A stretch of 64,000 bases of DNA from Eunapius fragilis (taxonomy: Eukaryota > Porifera > Demospongiae > Spongillida > Spongillidae): positions 8,303,991 to 8,367,990 of the forward strand of contig OY811971.1 in NCBI GenBank assembly GCA_963681505.1, read 5' to 3'. Of this stretch, positions 27,101 through 42,100 are shown one piece after another. The notes under the pieces were generated by a model. It saw nothing but the letters and a program-made list of their open reading frames with translations, did not search any database and was not told the origin of the DNA. The position numbers and the translations under genes are program-made. How positions within the stretch are numbered: the stretch's first letter is position 1; every line of letters starts with the position of its first letter.

Positions 27101-30100
27101 TCCTTTATACTTTATACCACGTAGGTTTGTTTTGTTCAATGCCATTATGAATAATTATTGGGGCCTGCCCTTAAGTGTGTTAAGTTCCTCCAACTTTATC
27201 ACTTTTAACATACTCTGTACCACGCTTTAATTATATATGATGCAGTTTTGTGTTTAATTCACAAATACACACTTTCCCATTCTAAGTTGCTTATGTCAAC
27301 ATGCGATTGTAAGTTTTACAAACATGTGATTTTAAAACTGCCAATGAATTAATTGAGGTCATAGACCTGTGAAAAGAATAATGAAATACTTCACTTTGAA
27401 GTTGATTTGCAATTTTTAGCTGGCTATTTCCTAATTCGAGGTTCTTGTTCTTACTGATTTTCTGCAAAGGGGGTGGGGAGGGGGGTGATATCAAAAGATG
27501 GAGTTGAAAAGTACAGCCAACGCATAATTTCCACACATCATTTATATACTGAAGTCATGCAGCTCTTTTCTATGTGAAATGTTACTGTATATCATTCTAG
27601 CTGTCTATTTAACCAACTCTTAGGGTTAGTTTTAATAACCTTAATGAATCACCAATACTGCAATCAGTTGAAGACACATAGTACGTGTACCAAATATTTT
27701 GAAACACATGTATGCAAAATTTCATGATACAATGTGGTGATGTGGATTCACTCTGTTTTAGCTAACCCTTATTTACATCTAACATTAACTGCCATTTAGA
27801 CCAATGAGTTTATTAATTCAGTTGGAGGAAAGGAGAGCTTCTATGGAATGAAGGATGAAACCATGGACTCTTTGCTTCTCTCCATACTACCCACTCAGAG
27901 GCATGCTTACCAGGCCCGTGAACCAGAAGATCACCTAAATGTAGACCATAGCATTGAGTTAGTATGTTTGCAACAGCTGGTACATGCTTTTAGAACCAGT
28001 GCAGGATTTTGCATTCCCACGGTAAGCATATCTGATATTTTAAACCTGTTATTGTGGTCTTGTATACATGGGAAATGTACATACAATTATTATATATATA
28101 ACTTTACTTCTCATTTATAATGAAAATGCTCTCTCTTTGAAATACTATAATTTTTAAAAGATTTAAAGTGCTACCAGCTTCCTATTTATGTCATGCCACA
28201 CGATTCATGTATATTTTGTCCTTTAAGTTTCTCTCTCTCTGGGGTTTCAAAATATATTTTTTTCTGTAGGTATTTCCTGATTTTGGTATGTAATGAAATG
28301 CATGAGTCGTTTAACAATTAATTTTTACTGTCCCAATTTCATTTCAATGCATAGCTGTGCAAAGTAATAGCACTTTCATGGCCACTTTGCACCAATCATT
28401 CAAGTGTCCAATGTATGGGTGATGGGTGCCTGATCATTGGCGCAAATCAGGCAGGCCAAATTTCATGCACCTTGCACTGCTGTTTTCAAAAGGGGTTAAG
28501 TGAAAAGCAACAAGGAGTGCAAATCAATATCTGCAGAACTTCTTTACCTTATATACGACTTTGGAAATGATTTGGACACTCCTACAGAAAGATATTTACG
28601 TTTTAAACCTTAAGAATAAAGCCATTGTACCATAGGGAAGAGAATTTAAAGGATGTGTTATAGATTAGTCGTGTGTTATGATGTGTTGGAAATTGAACAT
28701 CAGTAGGATTTAATTAAACATTATAGCAATTCAAACAGAGAGTAATTTGTATACGCAGGGGCAGTATTCTACCTGATACATGTATGGGCATAATTCAAAC
28801 TTCTGTCCTTCAGTTTTCATTGGAAGAACTCGAACTAGATTCACAACATGTCTTTCATTATGTGTGTGCTGATCCCGAGTTCAAGGGACTACTCAAGACA
28901 CTCACCCCTCAGAGGGTGAGGCAAGCCATTGCTGAAGCCATGCAGAAGCTGCTTGTTGTTCCTCCCACTCAAAGTAACAATTCTAATGTAGGGTTGTCCA
29001 CTGAGGGTTGTGCCATGGTAACCATGGCTATCCAATGGTTGATTAGACACATGTGCAAGCGCCTAATGCAACTGATGACTCCTGAGGCCATCACCATTCA
29101 CAGGATGCATATCCACACCTCTTACCTGATCAGTTATCTCAGACGCCATTCCCACTTCTCCCTCAAGGTATTGATCAATGACCACCTCAACACCTTGAAG
29201 CATGCTATGAAAAGGTAAGTGAAATAAAATTCAAGTTCAGTTACCTTAACAATCTCTTACATTCTATTCCAGCTTCAATCCAACAAAGCTAATTTGCTAC
29301 ACCCGAACATCCTCTCTTATGCATAAGCTCCCACCGTCTTATTTGGGTGTGAATGTTTCTACGGTAGGTATTGAGGTAGACAAAGCTATCAAGGACATCG
29401 TGCTTGATGACACAAGTGCTGTTGTGGTCTACAAGCTTTCCAGTAAGCCCCAGAATAGCATTAGAGAGCTCCTCAAGACTTTCACAGCATCTCAAAGTTT
29501 CCAAGTCTTCCTCTTAATTGCCAACATGGGTGAAGTAACAGTGCCAATCATTAACCATCTTCGCATAATGATGGAGGAAGCAGAGAACCTAAGTCAGAGT
29601 CAGTCTTCTATTCCACCTAAGCTTTTTGTTCTTCTCCTGCACTTCCCTCCACAAAACTTCCTAAATCCTTGCTACCCGACACTTTTTCTACCAGGGTGGG
29701 ACCATTACTACCTTGATACCATCGGACAGCATCATGGTAATTGTGTCATTGATGTGGAGAACTGGTTTAGTCATTGCTGCTTTGGTCACAATAAGCACTC
29801 ATATATTAAGGAGGAAGAAGACTCCCTGGTCCAAACAGCATCAGGTCTTCTGGAAGAGATCATTCCTATCTTATCCTCGAAGGTTCCTTTTGGTTCTCAT
29901 TCTGGATTATTTCCATTCAATGGACAGCTAACTATTTCAAAACGTGATGGTCTCCTGTATGAGCTGCTGATCAAAAAGGGTGTTGGTATAGTTTTTTGCA
30001 AGCAATTCAGATCCTACTGGAAGCCAAGTGTAATGTGCAAGTATTTAGAGCAGGCGGCGAGTCGTGCTCTTGAGCAGCAATCGACTCTGAACATCACTGA

Positions 30101-33100
30101 TACCCTCCATGCAGCCTTCAAAGTAATGTTTATGGACTTCATGGTTGTCATGGTATCCAGAGTGAATGAAAACTGTAATTTAGATAGCTTGTTCGTCAAT
30201 GGCGGATCCCCAGCAGTGGATGCCCTCTTTGGAGACTTGTTGGCTGTATACCCATGTCCTTTGTTGGAACAGCTGAAGGTGCTTAGCAACAACCTCCAGG
30301 CCCCAGGTAATCCAGGGTACGTTCCCATTTTTCCATTCTTCCACATGGTGATGAACCACATGGACCAATTGGTCGAGCAGTGCAGAAAAGATTCAAATGT
30401 AAGTGTTGACATCGTTGGGAGTATTGCCAATGCTCCCAGCAGCCAACCTCATGACATGGAGGCAGAAATTCGTAACTTGCATGGAAGAATGTTGTGCTCC
30501 CTCGAGGAGAAGGGAAAGGTGAGAATCAGTGTGTTTGCCTTAATTTTTCCCACTTGTTAATATGCCATTTATCATATTACTTATTATCAGAGTGCCCCTA
30601 AGGATTGTGTCATTGTCTGTATGGAGGCAATATCAAATCATCCTGAGTTGTGGTCAAGATACTTCAGCAACTTCATCATGTCAAGGCTTTGTCTTGTGAG
30701 CCCTGAATCTTCAATTGAAAAGCGGATCATTCAAGAGGTGTTTTACAACCTTGACATGTTCAAAAGTAAAGACAAGATTGTTTACCTTCATGCCTACATG
30801 GCTGTGTACCAACTTGACTTAGCCAAAGTGGCCAATATACTTCGCTCTCTTGCTTTGCTACAAAATGTTCATCCAGATTCTTCTGAGAAACTCTCTCTAC
30901 CATCTCTGTCTTCCCCAGGGAACTCAGCTTATAATCAGTCAGGAAGTGTATTCAATGTCCAGCATTTGAGTACTTTTGTTATCAGTGCATTGTTTAAAGA
31001 CCTCTTTTATTGCATGCATACTGACTTATCTAAGGCTGATGCTCTAAAACAGCTGAAGTTGTGGCAGAGAGCTTACCTAGGCATAATGACTATTCCCTCT
31101 CTTGCTGACAACATCAGTGCTAGTCTGGCCATGTGTAATAATGGAGCTGCAGACATGGAGCTGGTGAAGGCTCAGTCAAACCTGATGAAAGCGGTCTTTG
31201 CAGTCCTCCAGTGCAAGACAGATTGTGACAGCGATACAATCGATTTGGGACAGAAGGTTTTCAATACTCTGTTTACCAGCCACTTCAAGGAAAATGGCGA
31301 GGTATGCAAATGCATGGAAGCATCTGTGTAGGTGGTAAATATATACCATTGTATATCTATTTTCAGCTGAAGGGAATGTGTCCCCATTTAGCAGATATAT
31401 GTCAGGTTGCAGCTCAACTGTGCTTCAAAGCCACCCGCAGAGCTGATGGTCAAATCCACATCCACAGGCTTGTTGAAAGGATATTCAGTCATTTCTTCCC
31501 TGTCAGCAGCATACAATGCTGCCCTGAGGACTGTCATTGGTTTCTATCTTATGCAAATGGTCAGGAAAAATTGCTGTCCCATGCAGCTCTTACAGATACA
31601 GACGACAAGAACCAAGGATTGTCCCAGATTGACAGTGCCAATTTACAGGTATCCAAGCACATCTTCAAGCTCTATCTATCTCGTATGTTGGGCAAGCCAG
31701 AATATGGTGGCAGCCCACTAAATCCACTAGCACTCTTTGAAAGCAAGGTTGGCTCCTTTAATTCTGTGCATATTACTGTGAAGTAAAATTGTTATGCTAT
31801 GATTGCAGACTAGATGTAAATTTGGTCTTTGTACTGATTTTGAAATGGGTACTTTTCAACTGCTGTGTACTTGAATTTAGAATCCATTAATGCACACATT
31901 TTGGTCATGAATCCTAATTCTGTTGTATATTTTTTATTTCCAGCGTCGTGCACTTGTTGGTGAGGTACTGATGTCACAATCTCATCTGGGACCTCCTTCT
32001 CACTATATCCCTATATTCTACAAGCAGAAATTGGAGAAAGATGTTATTGTGAGTGGATACTAATGATGCCTTAATTTCCTAATTGTCGAATTAGTTTCAG
32101 TACTTCTATCGTTACCATATACCACTTCCTCCTATGCATACCACCACTCCTTTTCAATTACCTTGCAATTTATATATCCTTGATCTGATTATAATAGGAC
32201 TATGTTTCTCCACAGAACACACGCATGCATCAGCCACTGGCCCATCTCTATTTCCTGACAGTAATGGAACACCTCTCTGCCAGTCGCCATACACTGCCTG
32301 TTCTAGTCAACACATACAATTCCATAACAGAGGTCAGTTTAGGTGTTGAGTTATAAGCTGTGTTGCTTTTGTATGCATGAACTTGCATGTTACATTGATT
32401 AATTTAGTACTGTGATGATAATTCACATCGACCATACACATAATCCATTTACCATGTGTATATACATGGTTAAAAAATAAACATGTACCTTTTCATCCAC
32501 ATGCCAACACATCAACCAACTGACCACACACATACATGTGCAGTCGTGCACATCAGCCATTACCTGTGATCAAGAGAAGGTACTTCACTTCATTGAGCAG
32601 CAGGCTACAGTGCAGGCCATAATGCGCCAAGTGGCCCTTGATCTTGACCAGTCTGAGCCCAACAAATGTAGACAGCTCTGGGACATCAGACGGGAGCTCA
32701 ATTCTATTCTGGATGACTCTGCAACAGGGGGAAGGGACTTCAAAGGTCATGCCCTTGTTCTAGCATTGCTCGTCATGAAACGTGTAATGAGTTACAGAAA
32801 ATTTGCATATCTTTTGACTGAGCAGTTTGATACCACTTGTCGAGTTATACCATGCCTGGAACAGTTTTGGGTAGAACTGAAGGTTTGTATGAATGTAAAA
32901 CATGTGTATGTGTGATAGGTGTGAGTGCATGAATGTGGGACCACATGTTTTTTTTAAGTATTGTTGTTCAATAACATCATGTCTGTGTGTAGAGCATGGA
33001 AAGGATATTATAGCGTGGGTTTTTAGGTCCCCCTACAATTCCTGGCTATATATATATCTTTTCCATGCTCTAAAATTATAACAGGTGCATTATAACAGAT

Positions 33101-36100
33101 GCATTGATTGTTGGGTATTTAGATAAACACTGAAATGTGATTCCTACAACTCAAGAGACAACAATGGATGCCTTTAGTAAGATGCCAAAAGTGATGATAT
33201 AAAATTGGTCAATGCAGTGAAGAAAACCTCAATCATCACCATTACAACTGTGGTTTTTGAAGCATTAAATTTTTAGTCCATCCTGATATGCCTGTAGGTT
33301 TTTATTCCCCCACACCATTTACGGGCTAATGTGATATTATTACCAATCTACAAATAATGTAATATGTAGGTCATTTTCATTTTGTTTTTTTTTTCAATTA
33401 AAATAAAATAAATCAACACAAGAATTTTAGAACAAGTACTTTAAGTGGACCTTTACCTCTGCACAGGCCAATGGTATAGATTGGAATTCAAAGTGGGAAT
33501 GAAAAGACCTGGTCACTGAGCTGAGTAAGGAAAAAATTTGCATCACAACAAAAAAAGTATGGTAGAATAGAGTTCTTGTCACTTGTCTGCAATTAATGAT
33601 GCAATTCTCTTGTAAACTGTGGTGCTATTGGGCCCATAATGGAAATTGTAATAGTTCACCATGCTTCGTTGTTCAAGCCCTCTTACTACCAGCACGCACG
33701 AACATCGCAACTGACAACCGTTAGCCAATTATTGTATTGAATCATTCACATGACGTCTATATGACGTAATGCATTAAAGGTTTCTAACATTCACCCCCTG
33801 TTGACCAATAGTGAACTCTTGCTGCAGTTGGTTAGCCCACTGTCTGCGCTTCTCTTCACCCTTCTGTGTGACAGTGCACCAAGGACGTGGATATTTTTCA
33901 GACTTATCTTCAACCTTTTGTTACTTGAGGAGTACTCACAGGTTCAAGGGGATGGTGATCTCTAATCGGAAGTTTTGCTAGAAACTTCCTTATAGGACTT
34001 GACCCTGACTATGAACTCATTAAAAATATGTGACCCTTCTCTAACAAGACTCCCGACGATCAGATCATTTAGCTTGTTATAACAATCGACTAGAAGTCAA
34101 AAATGAGCAGTTTCGTCTTTGATTTATGTCACAGAACCGCGTGTGTTGTAGAGAACAAAAAGGTACTGCCCGTCCTCGTACCCAGTCCCGGAACATGGTC
34201 TCCTTCTTCTCCTTCTTGGCAACGCATAATTCAGGATAGGAACACTTTTAAACAATGAAAATTTCACCAATAGCTTCAGAATAGGCTGGAAGAGCCGCTT
34301 TCATATAAAATAGTCGATGTGATGTAATTTTAGATATCTAAAAATGAATGTTTGTATAAATAGCGAACAACTATAGAGTAAACACTTTTGTGCTTCAATT
34401 GTTGATTGGTGTAACCTCGTTTGTTAGCGAAGTTGTTTTTCTCAAAATGCCTTCACGTCAGGAAAAGAAACGAGTGAAATGACATGTGATATACCATCAA
34501 GTTCGATACGATGCTTTAGGATCAGCACGGGCATCCTACAGCGATACATAATATTCACAGTGATTTCAGTGATTTGTGGATGAACAAAAATGAAAGAAAC
34601 AAGTAATTAAAAGCATTCTCTACGAGAAAGTTGGTGGTATATAGGATTTGAAGGCAATTGGTGGTGTAAAAAGATATGAAACAAGGTCTTATCAGAAGGG
34701 AAAATGTAATAGTCCTATATTTAGCACATTTCTAGGGCATGTATTGTTTGTGTGCTAAATATAGGACTATTACATTTTCCCTTCTGATAAGTTTTGCTTT
34801 TTACACCACCAATTGCCTTCAAATTCTACATACCACCAACTTTCTCATAAAGAATATTTTTAATTACTTGTGGATACAACAACTGCAGGGGTTGGTTCAG
34901 GGAAGTGAATCGTTAATTCTTGCCAGAAACTTAACTGTAGCTCCCCTGGTTTTTCCATTTCTGCCCATCATGAGATTCTGGATTCAAAAAACCTCTAGGC
35001 TCTCATCATGCACCACCACTATGTTGCCTACTGAGACTTGACTTTCTCCATGAGATTTCTTGAAAAGTAGTCTGTGGCTTTCTCTCAGCTCTGCCAAGTA
35101 CTCGGTTCTCAATCTCTTCCAAAAGTGGTTAAGGGTGCTGCTAAGATGCTTCAACCACCTTGTCAGTTGAGTTGAATCCACATCAAAATCATTGACTCCT
35201 GGGTTACACAAGTGACTAAGGTAATCAGGAAGATTAATCACTCTACAGCCTATCAACAAATAAAATAGTGTGAAGGGGCTCTTCAGTGTCTCCTGCTGAG
35301 ATATATGATAGTGGGTGAGAATTGATAATGGATTCAATTTCTGTGACTGCAGTTAAGAGTTCATCATGGGTGAGACTAGCTTAACCAACCATCTTCTTTA
35401 GACACCGCTTGGTAGAATGCACCATTCATTCAGAAGCTCCACCTCACCATGGGGCTCCTTCCACATTACATGTCCACTTACATACTCTCTCTGCCAGGTA
35501 GTTGCTTACATCATTGTCCTTAAACACTGTTTTAAGAATCTTGCAGCTGCCTTAAATGTTTTGCCATTATACTGTACAGGTAATCCCTTTCGATCTTCAA
35601 ACACCTAATGAAGGCTCTGTGGACATGTCAAGGGCAATGTCTAGGTGTACTGTTCTTGTCACGAAACAAGTGAACAAACAATATCCAGGCTTTTACAGAC
35701 TTGTTACAACCGTCAGTACAAATCATCAAGGGGCCAGCAAAGTCAACACCTGTAAATCTGAATGCTGGTTCCTCTTTCACTTTGCTTATTGGCAATGGAG
35801 GTGGTGGAGATGCCAAAAATGGAGTTCCTTCGAACCTGTGACATGTAACACATCGGTGTATTTTTAGCTGGACCAGGCTTTATCCCTTGACAATCCAAAA
35901 ATATTCTTCTAATCTCTGTCAAGGTGTCTCATACCCCATTATGTAGTACATGTCTATGTGCAACATTGATGACAAGGGGTGTCATAGGGTGGTTTCAAGA
36001 TAGCAGAAGAGGATACTTCATAGAATATGGAATGTCGGCCATTGGCCAGCCTTCCACCACATCGCCATAGACCTTTCTGATCCAGAAATGAGTTGAATTC

Positions 36101-39100
36101 AAGTTTCAGTGTCTTTAACACATCTTCATGCTCTAGATCCCTTTGGGAGTCTACAATCCATTTGCATTCAGCATCAACCAGCTCATCCGTGTAGAGTAAA
36201 CTGCTGCCCTGGCTTGAATTTTTGCCTTTGAATACTTCCAAGGACCTCATGACACAAGCAGTGTCTCTAACCAGTTTCCTGGAGCTGCTGAATCATCTGC
36301 AGTCTACGAGATCCGCAATAGTAAATTTGACTTCAATAACAACCAGATTGTGGGTTTTAGTCTTCAACTCATTAGAGCATTTTTCTGGCATTTCAATGTG
36401 TTCATCACAATCCCTTAAGGCTAGACTATTCTTTAACCAGTCTGGTACATGCCGCCACAACAAGCTCACTTGTAACCCTGACATCGTCTTTCCTCTTGAT
36501 GGGATATCGGGAGGATTGATAGCTCCTGGACAGTGATACCTCAGGTTTAGGGGCATTTTCTGATGAATTACACAGTTTTGTACAAATTGCTTCCACTCTT
36601 TGTTGATCCCTTTCGAATCGTTTCTGGAGTTTTCGCCACGAGATACACTACAGCTGCATAAGCAGTGGATGATGCATCGCAAAATCCACATACTGTCAAA
36701 ACTCGATATAAACACCACGTTTGTTCCCGTGCTTATAACGAATTTGTGCTTATATCAAATGTGGTTTGGAGGGATAATTATCATCATAGGAATTACATTA
36801 CATGTATGTGCACTTGAACTACTAAACAAACTGGATCCTTGACATTTTTTCCTGTAAACAAATCAGCAACCTGTAGTCTTCCTCTGAGTCCATGTGGAGG
36901 CCAATGTTATCTCCTATGAACTGTAATAGGGTAGAGATACTCTGCTTAGCCTGATCTAATGTCACGCACTGTGGCTCCAAATTGTTTGCATCTTGTAAGC
37001 CATGTTCAGTTTCCTCTTCAATTCTAGCATCATCTTGGCCCATTAGTCGAGCAGCAATATCAGCAATGGACTCCACCTCTTCAATTTCTGTCTCACCAGG
37101 ATCCATCACCCATTCTAATGCAGTAGGCGGTCCATCATCTTGTGTAACAGATAGCCTTGTAATTGCAGTTGCAATTTCCCTCATCTGAGCAGTTTCACCA
37201 GCCTCTGCTGCCAACACTGCTGCCCCATCTCAGTTGATTGCTCCATTCTTTAGGCAGAACTCCTGCCTTACACCAGCAATTGACAATTGTAGTGTTGGAT
37301 ATATCCCTCCAGGCAACTAGGAGCCAATCAATAGCCTAAGAGTTTTAAGATTAGAAAACATTCAACACAATATTTTCAAGTATGGGAAGTGCCCACCTGC
37401 TTTACATTGAATTTTAGTATAGATCTTGATGGGGATCAAGATCATACTGTTGAACCATGAAGTGAGCCAACTTGCTTTTGTATCGAGCCTTAAAAGATAC
37501 AATAATGCCCATGTCCAATGGCAGCACAACTGATGTGCAGTTAGGTGGAAGAAAAATGAGCAAAAGATTGCTCAACCTAAAGGCATTAAAACTGCCCATT
37601 TTAATGAGCTGAATATCTGCTGCACTATGTGAACTGGCATTATCCAGGAGCATTAGGCAGCTATGCTGTTGGTTCTTAAACTCCTCATTAATACGCTGTG
37701 ACCAATCAGTGAAAACCTGGAATGATTTTAGTATATATGCAATTAAACAGTATTATATGCATGTACCTCACTACGCATCCAGGCCTTTTTGTTGCTGTAG
37801 TAGGACACTACACTGCCAGGATTGAAAGTTTTCCCAAAGCAGCAAGGTCGTTTAGATTTATGAATTACAATAGGCTTGAGGCGTTCTCCTCCCGTGCTGT
37901 TCACTGCTAGACCCACAGTTTTGCGGTCCTTGGCTTTCTTAAAGCCTCTCACATCTATGGTTGTTGAAAGAGTACGATCTGGCTGCATGAAGGTAAATTT
38001 TGTTTCTGGTATACAGTGTGTGGATGTTGCTATAAGGTAAGCATTAACATGCACAACAATTTGTTAATATACAATATTAGAACCTGCACTTACTGCCTGC
38101 CTGTAATATAGACCTGTCTCATCATAGTTAAATGCCTGAAGTTGTTTAAGATACTAGGTAGCTTCCTCTGGGCTCTGGCTACACCTTCCTGATCAGCACT
38201 ACCAGCCTCGCCATGAAGGTGCACACTAAAAACACCATGACACCTTTTCCAATTACAAAGCCACCCATAGCTTCGAATCAGCACTCCATCAGTGGTGCAC
38301 TCTTTATCTTGATCTGGCTGACCTGTGTGAGGCATAGCTGTAGGAGGTGTGACTAGAGGAAATGTAGCTGAAGGAGGTGTAGCTGAAGGAGGTGGTGTGA
38401 CTGGAGGAAATGTAGCTGAAGGAGATCTAGCTGTAGAAGGTGTAACTGTAGAAGGTGTAGCTGTAGGAGGTGTAGCTGACAGGTAAAGCTTCGTCATTTC
38501 TCTTTGTGGATTCCATTACTCTAGCAGCCTTGGAAATCTCCGATACACACAAGCTCAGCTTATATTCTTGTGTATCCCAACATACCCCAAGCACCTTCAT
38601 GATAGGTGATCCAAGGTAATGTGGTTCTACTAAAGTGCCATGATTGTATGTCTCCTCAAAGCTTGACATCGGGTATACACTGTGGATTCTCAGAGAGGTT
38701 TTTAGCTGTGTTGATTCTTGACTAAAGTGGTTGAGAGTTGGTCCTAACCTTCCTGAGGTGAAATGCACCATCTTTGAGCATTGCTTTTGAATCTGTGAAC
38801 AGTTGGAAAGCTTCTTCCTCTGTGGAGGCACCTGTCACGTCATCGACATAAAATGAGTCAGTTTCTGAACTAGTGCTGGATGTGAACTCTGATACTGTTC
38901 AAGATGGATTGTTGAATTATACAGGAATGGACTTGGAACAAATCCCAACGATGACTCCTGTAAACCGCAGTGGTGGGATCTTGATTTCTACATCGTCACT
39001 GTTGTCCACCCATAGGAAGTGAAGAACATCTTGATCTCTCTCCTCAATAGATATCTTCATAAAAGCCTTGTCAATATCAGCCATCAGTGCTATCTGATAT

Positions 39101-42100
39101 GAGCGAAACCTCAATAAAATGTCAAGAATATTCTGATCAAAATTTGGTCCAATAAATAGGCAGTCATTCAGGGATGGTTTACCCTCTACCTTTGCTGAAG
39201 CTTCATAGACTACGCACATCTTGGTAGTGTCCTTGTCACTTCGGATTACCGCATGGTGTGGCAAATAGTGGATTTGAGTTGAGTTTCCTTCAACGTTGGG
39301 GGCATCTTTCACAATTCCTTTCTCAATCTGCTCTTGGATTATGTGGTTGTAGTCTTGTAGAAGAACGGGATCTTGTTACTGGGACAATATCAAACGCTGC
39401 CAAGGGTCCAACAGCGATTCATACCAAGTTGGGATCGGTGTTATCTGGTCCAATCGCAGTTAGAGGTCCAAAACAGCAAATCTAGTCACCACTCATGTGC
39501 TCAGAGTTGACACTGAACCTGACTCTCTGAATGACCAGCTGAAATCGTTTTGGGAACTTGAAGCATTGGGAATACAGCCAAATGAGGAGGCCTGTGAAGA
39601 GACCATTAGCACCATCAGGTTTATGGAAGGGAGGTATGAGGTGTCACTACCCTGGAAGCAGTTCCATCAGCTACTACTTGATAACTATTGCGTGAGCCAA
39701 TAGAGACTTAAGGGACTTCTGAGGCATTTATGACAGAATTGCGCAATAATGATCCGATCCTATGAGGACATCCACTTCTAATGTGGATCCTTGGTCTGCC
39801 CAATCAGCAAGCTCTAAATTATTAAAATGTGGATTCTGCTTGACACACACATCTATGGGTTGACCAATTATAGGAGCAACAAATAAGGTCACATACATGC
39901 TGGGACATCCTTTCAATAGGATCTTCACATTGAGAATGGGACATTCCTTGAAATCACCTCTGGAGCAACCAAAAGCAGCTATCGAGAGTTGCTGTTCACC
40001 CTTGGGGTCCAACGTCAGTGCTCTAGCTCGCTCAGACAAATAGGATTGTTGGCTGCCTCCGTCAAGCAGTATTCATAGTTCCACTGGGCAATCAGGAGTC
40101 TTGGGGTTGCAGATCAGAGCTTGGGTTGTCTGCAGTAGAACACACTTTCTACTAGTTGGGCTATGTACATTGATGGCTGGGGTCAATAAAGGTGAAGCAT
40201 CTGGGTTTATAGTAGAGACAACCATGTTGGTAGAGCTTGAACTCTTCTGGTGGACTGCTGAAGTTTGGTCACATATGCTTGGATGGTGGTTCCTGTTGCA
40301 AGTTTGACATTGAGGTGATGAGCGACATTTTCTCCCAACGTGACCCTTTATAAGACAGTTGAAGCATCTCCCAGAGGTCTTAAGGATCTGTCGACGATCA
40401 TCAGGACTTGTCACGTGTGGCAATTGACAGAGGAGTGTTGCTGTTGGCAGTAGCAGAATCCGTTTAGTGCCTTTGTAGACTCAGTTGTCCCAGAGAAAAG
40501 TGTTGTGGCTGTGGGTGATGAACGAGGTTTGTCCTGCCTGTCTTGAGGGTGACGGTTAATCCTGTCTGGATCACAAGAACGCTCTCTGCTATGAATTCTT
40601 CCTCCCAAACCTTCAGTAATGTCTCAAGGTCTATATCTTCACTTGGTGACTTTCTGGTCATAATCAATCTGATCTCAGGAGGCAGCTTCGTCAATAACAC
40701 TGATGTTAGCATTGTTCCATAGGATTCCTGTTCCTCTCCAAGAGCCTTCAGACTTCTGACACTAGTCTCCACCTCATCAAACAATCAACTCAGTCCCCTC
40801 ATGCCATGTTAACCTGTAACTGCATTCAGGTTGAGTAAGGTTTCCATAAGCCTTGATATGATTGTCTGCCAGTTCCAAAATCATTTTTTCAAGATGTCTA
40901 TTGCTGCACGATAGTTGGCTGATGATAGGATCAGTCCCGCTATAGCTTCATAGGCTGTCTTCTCCAACAATGACCACAAGTAGTTAAACTTGTCGACGTC
41001 AGAAAGAGAGCCATTGAGGTGGACTGCGGACTCAAAATGCTGTCAAATAAGTTTTGGTTTTGCGAATCTGCCCAAGCATCTTGTGTATTTTTTCCGCGCA
41101 TTCATCAGCTCTCCCGGCCCTATCTCATCTTCAAGCTCATCTGCTGGGACAGTTCCACTAACTCCTTATCCAAGGCTTCCAGCATGGTGAGCTTGGCTGA
41201 GAGATTGGTCTGCAGTAGTGCCAATGCATTAACATATATTCTGGAATCTCCTAATGCAGACTCCGCTTGGCTCAGAAGTCTAGAAGCCGACGCTCTGTGT
41301 GCGGTGCGTACTTTCTTCTTACGTGCAAGTGTTTCTTCACTTGCCATCGTTCAAGTTGTTGGTGGGCTTCAATTAATGCGTTAAAGGTTCCTAACAGAAA
41401 TGAACCATGTTCAATCTCTCTCATTTGTTCTTCGTATTCCATCTTCCTACCACCCTAAATAACTTACCTTGTACTATTGAGATACCATTATCATATATAT
41501 TCTCCCAATTGTAATACACATATTTGTATACCCTATGTTTTTCCATTTATAAAATACGGCCACTCACATAATTAATTATTTTTGCACCTCTGTGAGTTTG
41601 AGAGCAATGCTTGATTTAAAGGACAGCTTTAATAACCTTATGCTTTTTTTCCTTATTTTAACTGTTTGTGAAGATGGTTCCTTGAAATGGGTACCTGTAT
41701 GAAGGCTAGCAGCCATTTTGGTTGCCTCCCTAAACGGTGTTCATTGAAGTCCTTATAAGGTGTTAATGAACACAATGCAATGCAGCTATCATATTGCTGA
41801 ATTGCATGTGTGCATTCACTAAGACCTAACAAGGACTACATGACAGAACAACATTTTAGGGAGGCATTGATAATGGTGCTAATGTTCAAAGTGGTACTCA
41901 GTCCAATGAAACATTTTCCCAAACAGTTTTAAAAAAGAAAAAGGATAAGGTTATTGAAGCTGTCCTTTTAAAAAATTTGTGTGATTTACAACTATGTTAT
42001 TTTGTTACTCATTAAAAATCATGTCATACTTTAACCCCTTAAGCACACATCCATGATGATAACATCTGATAAGTAGGTACATCCTTATAATGCTCATTGT

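Larger units (their letters stand above)
34880..41450 (-). mobile_element. BEL/Pao retroelement fossil, nearly full set of domains, with an inserted Tigger-type transposase
   Basis: Reading the minus strand from high to low coordinates: a gag start like that of the plus-strand element at 46.9 kb (ARKKKVRTAHRAS); a central gag block (LLTKLPPEIRLIM); zinc knuckles (CFNCLIKGHVGRKC, CQTCNRNHHPSIC); a protease-like block; reverse transcriptase (IALMADIDKAFMKISIEERD); RNase H/linker text; integrase zinc-binding and core blocks (GRLANGRH, FRFTGVDFAGPL); and the C-terminal integrase domain (NLPDYLSHLCNPG). It is broken and rearranged, with around ten interruptions. No long terminal repeats were recognised. 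The other BEL/Pao fossil, at 46.9-50.8 kb, belongs to a related lineage but is not a recent copy. Confidence 0.9.

Noticed and set aside
31407-31721. A 104-codon alternative frame fully inside exon 23
   Set aside because: The other frame continues across both splice sites in phase and resembles RNF213; the alternative has a stop just upstream and no family match.
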